Positions 58,301 to 64,000 of a stretch of 64,000 nucleotides of DNA are shown here, piece after piece (within the stretch, counting starts at the first letter, position 1; the number at the start of each line of letters is the position of its first letter). Under the pieces are notes generated by a model that was given only the letters and a program-made list of their open reading frames with translations, was not told the origin of the DNA and ran no database searches. The position numbers and the translations under genes are program-made. Location: NCBI GenBank assembly GCA_963971305.1, contig OZ020308.1, forward strand, positions 32,207,275 to 32,271,274, in the 5' to 3' direction. Source of the DNA: Arcuatula senhousia (Eukaryota > Mollusca > Bivalvia > Mytilida > Mytilidae).

Positions 58301-59037
58301 GGTCTCAATTTTTCCGAACAAAGTATTGAAAATTTATGCCAATCGGCCTTCTCTAACTTATAGCGAGGAATTTTTTGTTCAGGTTCACCAAAAAGATCTT
58401 TTAATATAATAGGAAAGTGATCACTTCCACAGAGATCATCATGGACTTGCCATGAGAAATCTGTTAAAAGAGAAGGATCACATATTGAGAGATCAATTGA
58501 TGAGTATGTTCCATTTCCAGAATGTAAAAAAGTAGAAGAACCATCATTAAAGATACAAAGAGACTCTTTTGATAAAAAATCCTCAATCTTTTTACCCTTA
58601 TCATTCAAGTTGGCACTACCCCATAATGGGTTGTGGGCATTGAAGTCCCCAATTAGCATGTATGGAGCAGGAAGCTGATCTGTTAAATTTTGAAGTTGTG
58701 CTAAAGTTAAATTATCATTTGGTGGTATATAAACTGAACATAGAGTAATTGTTTGATGTAATGAAACTCTCACGGCAACTGCTTGCAGATCGGTAGTTAA
58801 AGGAATCGAACTATGGAGAATGCGATCCTTTACTAAGATGGAAGATCCGCCGGCAGCTCGCTCAGTATTAGAAAATTTGCTATATATAGAGAAGCCCTTC
58901 AAGGAAATTGTGTCAGTTTCCTTGAGGTGAGTTTCCTGAAGACAAAAGACAGTTGGATCCAATGACTGCACTAAGAGATGTAATTCAAGAAAATTGGCCT
59001 TAAGGCCTCGGCAATTCCATTGAATGATTGTACTCAT
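55360..59037 (-). CDS. LINE ORF2: endonuclease / reverse transcriptase / RNase H
   Basis: The 1225-residue protein starts MSTIIQWNCRGLKANFLELH, an APE-type endonuclease (about residues 1-220: QWNCRG, ETHL, GDFNAHNPLWGS, SDHFP). The reverse transcriptase follows at about 430-720, with NYRPIALTS, CGFRQGRST, GVPQGSILS and the catalytic YVDD near residue 663. An RNase H domain at about 960-1085 has the full set of acidic residues (YTDGS, TAEARA, CSDSLS, NSVVDRVAKEA). The C-terminus holds a C-x2-C...H-x4-C knuckle (CIPC...KHVLLDC). No stop or frameshift is present. Its ATG overlaps the ORF1 stop as ATGA, suggesting termination-reinitiation. It nicks target DNA and copies the element RNA in place. 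Confidence 0.96.
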   Translation of the reverse strand: MSTIIQWNCRGLKANFLELHLLVQSLDPTVFCLQETHLKETDTISLKGFSIYSKFSNTERAAGGSSILVKDRILHSSIPLTTDLQAVAVRVSLHQTITLCSVYIPPNDNLTLAQLQNLTDQLPAPYMLIGDFNAHNPLWGSANLNDKGKKIEDFLSKESLCIFNDGSSTFLHSGNGTYSSIDLSICDPSLLTDFSWQVHDDLCGSDHFPIILKDLFGEPEQKIPRYKLEKADWHKFSILCSEKLRPEIFDQDQEPITTFNQTLISIADETIPKTSATPKKLNKPWFTDECDKAIDDRNKAQKQFGKQQTKENLSNFRIFRAKARRTCKQTRRTSWKKFVSGLTSRTPMNKIWNFIQKMKGKNSKSSVKHLNVGNSTLTSEKDIANKLAETFAKHSSSSNYKPDFQKFKQTAEKTKLNFNSDNSESYNSPFSLDELKTSLSKAHDTACGPDNIHYQLLKHLPDISMNTLLNLMNDVWINGKLPEIWKLATVVPIPKPGKDHTDASNYRPIALTSCVCKTLERMINDRLVWFLESNGLISNIQCGFRQGRSTQDHLVRFESFLRNAFAKNEHVVSIFFDLEKAYDTTWKYGILKDISDMGLKGRLPNFLADFLSDRHFNVKVNKTLSEEFDQEMGVPQGSILSVTLFSIKINSIAKVLKDNIEGSLYVDDFLICYSAKNMNTIERQLQLCLNRIEKWASENGFKFSESKTVAMHFCKKRKLHPDPDLYLYDKKISIVEESKFLGVLFDKKLSFLPHIKMLKSRCLKALDIIKVVSSTDWGADKSVLLNLYRSLVRSKLDYGSAVYGSAKKSYLQILDAVHHQGLRLCLGAYRTSPIESLYAEANEPSLKHRRIKLGLQYATKLKAFPGNPAHDCVFNPPLKTVYEKHENKTPPFGIRIAPHLANLNIDLETIKPVTLLKVPPWELLKPEFNFDLRKHKKSETNHLLIQQDYCEIKSRYPDFLTVYTDGSKDGDSVASAAILGNSTSTQRLPSSASIFTAEARAIILALRLIDASEHAQFFICSDSLSCLLAIENRKFKNPLISKIDYMIHQLIRGGAELIFLWVPSHTGIHGNSVVDRVAKEALRKPISKCFIPHSDCRNAIRIYVQSLWDEVWAAAEHNKLHELKPQLGENHASFRCRRDQVVITRCRIGHSRVTHGHLMTQEKEAPVCIPCDTPYSLKHVLLDCVDVAPTRMKYFSCATMHDLFSGIHNDAILSFIKEIGLYNKL

Positions 59038-60566
59038 TTTGGAGTCTGATTAGGATCGGAAAGTCTACCGAGAGATCGCCTACGTCTGTGTGGAGACTGG
59101 CTCTGTGAACGCTCGATCGGTGTTTCCGAAAGATCCATATCCGACTCCATGTCATCAGCAAGAGAGCCAAAACGATTATGCATAAAGATTGCATTTCGTT
59201 CGGCTTTCTTGGAACGAGATTTTGATGGTGACGTCTGCTGAGACGAGTTCTGTCGTCTATCCGGCTGTGATGATCGCTGCTGTCTATTTGAAGTTTGAGA
59301 AGCAGACGATGACCGTGAGGAAGACTGTTTCTTCTGTGATGAAGAAGTTTTTGAAGTTGAAGAGGGCTTAGGATTTGAAACTCTGGCTGGAGCTCCAAAA
59401 CCGGCCCAGGATGACTGACGAGGTGTATAGAACAATTTTTCATCGACCACCGAATCGTTATTAGGACCTGCTGTAGACTTTCGTGGAGGAGGATGAGAAT
59501 CATCCAACTCTTTCCATGGTTTCTTGCTGTATTTGACAAAACCTTTTTGGGTTTCCTTGTCAAAACAGTCGGCACCAAACATCCAACCATTGGTATTGCA
59601 TGTACGGGGCTTAATTTCACCCTCGGGCCAAGTATACATGGTTTGGTAAGCAAATGTCCTATAGGTTTTGGCAGCTTCAGCGTACGACCTGGATGGTGTT
59701 GTTTCATTCGAGATAGAGACTTGTCGACGTGCTTCTTGGTATGAAATGTTTTTTTCAGCTTTAATTTGTTGAATTTGTTTTTCACGTAAAAGGATTGGGC
59801 ATTGTTTGGATGATGAAAGGTGGTCAGCGCTACAGTTTACACACTTAGGATCGTTGGCACAGTTGAAATCCGAGTGGCCTTCCTGAGCACACTTAACACA
59901 CCTTTCTCTTCCATTGCATGTAGCCTTTCCATGGCCAAAACGTTGACATTTGAAACAGCGAAGAGGATTAGGAACAAAGATGTCTACAGACACTCTGAAA
60001 TAGCCTAGGTTTAAATGACTTGGTGGAACAGCTGAATTAAAAGTAATAAGATAAGTATTTAATTTGATAATTTTGTTGTCTTCTTTTTTGGTGAATCTTT
60101 TGACTTGAGTAACACCTTGTGATAACAGTTCAGAGCAGATCTCTTGCTCTGATAAATCAGCAAGGTTTCTATCCCTATCTCGAATGATACCCTGCGAACG
60201 ATTCAGTGATCGATGAGCTTCAGCGGTAACTGGAATTTCTAAAATGAGCGATATTGTCAAAATATTTTTGGCTTGTTGTTGTTTTGCACACTCCACTAGG
60301 AGGTTACCGGATCGGAGTTTCGTTACCTTGGGAACATCACCTCCGGTAACGCCTTTGATTGTTTTTGCAATGACAAAAGGTGAAACTTTTGTCAAAGGGC
60401 GAGCTGCATCTTTGCTTGAAAGCACAATAAACTTTGGCCAACTATCATTTGTTGTATTTTGACGCTTAGACGAAGCTGGTGCGTCCTGATCGTCATCACT
60501 ACAAGAAATATTTCTTTTGAACGTTTCACTTGAACTTGTTGTTGATTGTTTTTTTGGGGAACCCAT
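59034..60566 (-). CDS. LINE ORF1: nucleic-acid-binding gag-like protein
   Basis: I take the start at 60566 (MGSPKKQSTTSSSETFKRN), because the 144 codons upstream to 60998 are low-complexity leader sequence with no family likeness and include the LINE 5' region. From that Met the protein has 510 residues. A basic, serine-rich start is followed by an RRM-like region and three zinc knuckles near residues 200-258: CFKCQRFGHGKATC, CVKCAQEGHSDFNC and CVNCSADHLSSSKQC. The C-terminal half is rich in Ser, Arg and Gln and probably disordered. It would coat the element RNA. The stop overlaps the ORF2 start by ATGA. Some extension toward 60998 cannot be excluded. Confidence 0.88.
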   Translation of the reverse strand: MGSPKKQSTTSSSETFKRNISCSDDDQDAPASSKRQNTTNDSWPKFIVLSSKDAARPLTKVSPFVIAKTIKGVTGGDVPKVTKLRSGNLLVECAKQQQAKNILTISLILEIPVTAEAHRSLNRSQGIIRDRDRNLADLSEQEICSELLSQGVTQVKRFTKKEDNKIIKLNTYLITFNSAVPPSHLNLGYFRVSVDIFVPNPLRCFKCQRFGHGKATCNGRERCVKCAQEGHSDFNCANDPKCVNCSADHLSSSKQCPILLREKQIQQIKAEKNISYQEARRQVSISNETTPSRSYAEAAKTYRTFAYQTMYTWPEGEIKPRTCNTNGWMFGADCFDKETQKGFVKYSKKPWKELDDSHPPPRKSTAGPNNDSVVDEKLFYTPRQSSWAGFGAPARVSNPKPSSTSKTSSSQKKQSSSRSSSASQTSNRQQRSSQPDRRQNSSQQTSPSKSRSKKAERNAIFMHNRFGSLADDMESDMDLSETPIERSQSQSPHRRRRSLGRLSDPNQTPK

Positions 60567-61093
60567 GATGAGAGAAAAAGATTCACTGCCTTGCTCCCCG
60601 CCCGCCACGGAGCGCCAACAAGGGCGATGCGGTTGCTCAACGGGGCTCCAGTTGAACGCATCAGGGCTACAAGGACAGTATACTCGCACAGAGTATTCTT
60701 TAATGGAGACAAGCATCGTGCCAGGGGTTACCTGGCGATACAACTCTCCAGAATGACATCCACACGATTGACCCATGAGCCACCGCCTTCTGTAGAACAT
60801 AAATGACATTAAGTTAATTATTTCAAACATTACAAAATGGAAGTTGGAAATACAATGAGATGGTGCTCCACAGGGCTTGGCGTGACCAGCCGATTGATCA
60901 GACCGAGCCGAATCTGACCGCCTGTCTAGAAGAAGTAAGGGCCAAAGCCCACATACGTGGACCAGGATCCCGTCCTCCCTCGACACAGGTCGCAACACAC
61001 GGCAAACATGTTGACCCGTTTAGTCGCCTCATACGACAAGCTTTACGGGCGGCTGCGGGACTATTCTTTTCACACCCGGTTCCCGCACGGGGG
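60567..61093 (-). promoter_or_regulatory. LINE 5' leader with head shared by SINE-like families
   Basis: The first ~60-80 bases on the minus strand (CCCGTGCGGGAACCGGGTG... TCCCGCAGCC... AAGCTTGTCGTATGAGGCGA CTAAACGGG) match the 5' heads of the SINE-like elements. Pairings UGCGGGA/UCCCGCA and GUCG/CGAC are evident. An internal promoter is expected, as the element must carry its own. In plus-strand view the head is 61015-61093. Confidence 0.7.
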
Positions 61094-61107
61094 TCAAGCA
61101 TTTCCAT

Positions 61108-61389
61108 CCTTCGCACTTAAATTCTCTATCATAAAGCCTCAAGGCTTTCTCTGGTTTAATATGAAATTGTGTCAACAAAGTAGCCACGTGCCTTTCTATT
61201 TAAAGTAACTAAAAACAAATAGAATCAGCTGATTGCTATGCACGGGTGATTCTACCCATGCTGTATAAAATCCCGAGACACCCTGAAGGCGCGCTTTTTG
61301 TTACAAAGGCCACGTGTATAGGTTAGTCGTTGTGCTACGCTGTGGCAGCAACTTGAAAATTTCTTTAAGATTACATCATTGAATTAACG
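61108..61389 (+). promoter_or_regulatory. 5' region of a DIRS-like element, TATA-like box
   Basis: TATAAAA at 61264-61270, ~120 bp before the gag start, could be its promoter. AAAGCCTCAAGGCTTT at about 61134-61149 is a palindrome. No inverted terminal repeat partner is visible because the 3' part of the element is missing. Confidence 0.3.
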
Positions 61390-62621
61390 ATGTCGGAGAA
61401 TTATAGTGATATTAGTTCTGTTGATGAACACGAGTCTGACAATGACGATGCAATTTTAGAATTATTTGACAGCGGAGCTGAGGAAAAGAGTAGTTTTTCC
61501 GGATTTGAGCCCGTTGATATTGAAAATGAAGAGGCCGAGATGCCCAAAGTAAAGTCTGTTGTTAAAAAGGTCAATAAATCCAAAGGGAAAGCCCCCATGT
61601 CGAAGAAAATCGCCAAAAAACGTAAGTCGCCTGTTTCCAAAAGTTCGAAGCCCAAGAAAATGTCTCAGATAAATCTGACAATAATGTTGCCAATATGATT
61701 AAAGAATTTTTTGAGAATTTAAGGAATGTGCCGGGAACAAGTAAATCCCCAATTACAGCGGCTGTGGCTGCGCCAGTTAATCAGGAAGTTGATTTTAGTG
61801 AGATTGAATGTGGGTCAAATGCTTCGCAAGATGTTGACAATGATGAAAATGGCCCTGTGATGGGATACAATTTATTTAATGAAACGCATGCAAATGAGAA
61901 ACGTATTGTTATAAGTACCAACAATTCTGCCATAGTGGTTCCTAAGATTTATGAGGATGAAACTAAGTTTTCCCCGGCGGTCTCTGAAAATCTCGCTGAA
62001 TTTATAAAGTCGGGTTGTACGAGAAAGGCAGATATTTCGAGTTTTCTAGAAGCCAATAATATTCCTTTGAATTGTAAGTCACTGGTTCCACCTCTTGTAA
62101 ACCAGGAAGTTTGGGGATATCTGTATCCAAACATCCAACAACGTGATAGGAGTATGCAGGATGTCCAGAAAATTCTGGGACAAGCAGTTGTGCCAATGCT
62201 GAAATTGGCAGAAATTTTTGAGTCAAATCATATTGACGTGTCTGAAGCCAAAAAATTGCTTACTCAGTCTATTGCACTAGCTTGTAATACATTCTTTGAG
62301 ATGAACATTAAGAGGCGTTATTTTATAAGGCCATACGTGAGCAAAAAATTCCAAATGCTGTGTAGTTCTACTTATCCCATAGAGGAACAGCTCTTCCCAA
62401 AAGACGTTGCAAAGAAAATGAAGGAGATAAGTGATGCGTCTCAGATAAATAGACAGATTAGACCAGCTCAGTACTCGAATGCACATTTATCAGGCTCAAA
62501 AAACTTCAGATGTCGGAGCTACAGGAGAGGTCAAAATTCAGGTTATCAGGGTCAGAGAGGAAGACCATATCAAAGAGGTCCCACATCAAGAGGGTCGTAC
62601 AGAGGCAGGGGTCGTTTTTAG
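61390..62621 (+). pseudogene. DIRS-like retrotransposon gag, frame-shifted
   Basis: The first frame (61390-61698) starts MSENYSDISSVDEHESDNDD and is acidic then lysine-rich. The second (to 62621) starts NVSDKSDNNVANMIKEFFEN and includes LVNQEVWGYLYPNIQQRDRS, KILGQAVVPMLKLAEIFES and an RGRPYQRG...SYRGRGRF arginine/glycine end. This is the pattern of gag-like proteins in DIRS1/tyrosine-recombinase retrotransposons. One extra A in CCCAAGAAAATG near 61655 would fuse both frames into ~410 codons, so the break is a 1-base indel (or, less likely, programmed shifting). The arginine-glycine tail suggests RNA binding. Confidence 0.7.
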
Positions 62622-62931
62622 ACCCAAAGGTGAGTTTACCATGTTCAAATGTGAGCCAATTTAAAGCTGGGTCCTTAAGTAAAAAGTTGGTGGTTTGGAA
62701 GAAATTTACTGATGATAGATGGATTTTAAATGCTATTAGAGGATTAAAAATTGATTTTTTAAGCACACCTTTTCAATCATTTGTTCCTAAAATTATTGAT
62801 TTTGGTCATGACCGTAACAAAATTGTAGATGAGGAAGTAATATATTTGTTAGCCAAAGGGGCTATTTCAGAATGTGATCATGAGACTGGCGAGTTTATTT
62901 TGAACATATTTTTAGTAAATAAACAAGAGGC
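62600..62931 (+). pseudogene. DIRS-like reverse transcriptase, 5' end only
   Basis: The frame overlapping the gag end encodes FKAGSLSKKLVVWKKFTDDR, WILNAIRGLKIDF and LLAKGAISECDHETGEFILN IFLVNK. These are the motifs at the start of DIRS-type reverse transcriptases (W..I..D..IL..I.G..I.F, then KGAI...GEF.S.IFLV). At 62932 it runs straight into the AACAAGAGGCTCCCAGGAGC end of a satellite-carrying element, so the rest of the polymerase, RNase H, methyltransferase-like and recombinase parts are absent from the window. Confidence 0.7.
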
Positions 62932-63480
62932 TCCCAGGAGCCTGAATCGCTCACCTGGTTCTTAAGCTATGAGTCTCTTCTTTGAGCTACATGTATTACC
63001 TTAAAAGGGTCGTCTGACAACTTTTACCCATGGACACTTTTGTAGAGCTTAATAAACTGCAGGTATAAGAAAGGAACAGCTATTCTGTATCTGCAATACT
63101 TATCATTTTATAGGAAAAGACATAAGAACAACCACTATGGTTACCTTCAAAAGGACATAACCTCTAAATTTATAAGGGGTCATCAAACTTAATCAACAAA
63201 ATGGAGATTTTTGTCAAGTATAACAAGCTGAAGATTTAAACAACCAACACTCAGCTTTTCTCTATTTGCAGTAATTTTCATTCTTTATGACAAAAACAAA
63301 CACAAAAAAAAACACTGCTTTAGACCTTTAAGGTGTCATCTGACATCTTGAACCCAATTGAGCTCAATCAGCTAAAGGTTTGAGCAAGCAACAGCCTTTC
63401 TCTATCTACAATAGTTTTCATTCTTTAGAGCAAAAACATGAAAAACACCGTTACAGAACATTACTACATGCCAAGTTTCA
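62932..63480 (-). mobile_element. Satellite-carrying element, copy G (start; ~155-bp units)
   Basis: It starts AACAAGAGGCTCCCAGGAGC and CTGAATCGCTCACCTG, then diverged ~155-bp satellite units (CTATTTGCAGTAATTTTCAT, AGCTCAATCAGCT). The other end is not found before the window edge. Confidence 0.65.
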
Positions 63481-64000
63481 ATAATTCTTGTATTTAGTTT
63501 TAATTCATCTAACAATGATCTCGACCCTGAACAAAATTCCTACAACATTCGATCTGCTCTTACTTGATTGATATAAAGAAACATCTCAAGTTTTTGTACT
63601 GATTTAAAACTATTTTGAGTTCCCATTAAGAAACCACATTTTCCAGATTTTTGTTTTTGTTTTTACACACATGAAATGTTACGATATCCAAAAAACAAAA
63701 TTATGACTTAGACCAACCTATATGTATGTGATGTGGACTGTGACATTAGTGAGAATTTCTTAGAAATCATTTGTGTAAGTGATTGTATGCAAAAGTTTTA
63801 GCAATACAAGATGACTTCAACTTCTCTAAGAGGAAATGTCTAACTAACAAACCTTATGATTTTATTTTTTATTTAAATTTTACATTTAACATTTGTTTAA
63901 AATAAAAATTTTAAATTTTTGTTGGTAACATAATCAAGTTAAATAATATCTACTTTCCACTTGTATTTTGAGTTCAAATTAACATTTTTTTAATCCTTAA
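63481..64000. other. AT-rich sequence, no feature seen
   Basis: No exon or recognised repeat; it may be the interior of copy G or flanking DNA. Confidence 0.35.

Larger units (their letters stand above)
55034..61093 (-). mobile_element. Full-length non-LTR retrotransposon (I-superfamily-like, RNase H-bearing)
   Basis: The element is bounded by the perfect 14-bp duplication TCAAGCATTTCCAT at 55020-55033 and 61094-61107. On the minus strand it has a 5' head beginning CCCCCGTGCGGGAACCGGGT, a ~0.5-kb leader, ORF1 with three CCHC knuckles, ORF2 with endonuclease, reverse transcriptase and RNase H, a ~260-bp 3' UTR, a two-stem 3' structure and a (CAAT)n tail. ORF1 plus an APE-type endonuclease plus RNase H place it in the I superfamily; Nimb-like is plausible for a mollusc. 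Both ORFs are intact, so this copy could be active. Confidence 0.95.

Noticed and set aside
60567..60998. N-terminal 144 codons of the longest LINE ORF1 frame
   Set aside because: They overlap the leader and have no family likeness. The Met at 60566 begins the typical basic gag-like protein.
1..64000. tRNA and rRNA genes
   Set aside because: I looked for tRNA-like cloverleaf boxes and rRNA motifs and saw none; a covariance search was not possible here.

Overview
The window looks like nuclear DNA of a bivalve mollusc, most likely a mussel (Mytilidae). The reasons are AT-rich sequence, GT-AG introns, a very large interferon-inducible-type GTPase gene, a PARP14-type RRM, an OTU-like gene, and a dense load of non-LTR, Penelope-like and DIRS-like retroelements, TTAA-type DNA transposons and satellite-bearing repeats. 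The species is inferred; no name can be read from the sequence.

Layout. 1-7 kb: one large minus-strand coding exon (1997-6781) for a VLIG/GVIN-type GTPase. 7-19.7 kb: almost entirely repeats, namely ~155-bp, 146-bp, ~360-bp and ~500-bp tandem units, several of them carried between one conserved pair of element ends. 20.0-21.6 kb: three minus-strand exons of a PARP14-like RRM protein. 21.6-37.5 kb: Penelope-like reverse-transcriptase remnants, palindromic and TTAA-flanked MITEs, many ~490-bp SINE-like elements, and the broken end of an invertebrate gene family. 38.1-54.9 kb: exons of a plus-strand gene with a mucin-like repeat exon and an OTU-like domain. Its intron holds an 8.3-kb TTAA-flanked DNA transposon (43205-51501) that encodes a spliced DDE transposase followed by a DEDDh exonuclease. 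55.0-61.1 kb: a full-length non-LTR retrotransposon on the minus strand with two intact ORFs and a perfect 14-bp target-site duplication. 61.1-62.9 kb: a DIRS-like gag and the start of its reverse transcriptase, cut off by another satellite-bearing element that fills much of the remaining sequence.

The strongest signals are two. First, the full-length LINE and two SINE-like families share a 5' head and a 3' two-stem fold whose arms covary, each ending in its own tetranucleotide tail; this looks like a LINE with its non-autonomous partners. Second, the TTAA transposon pairs a DDE transposase usually named Mutator-like with a DnaQ-like exonuclease. This copy is decaying: it has a lost splice donor, a frameshift and nested insertions.
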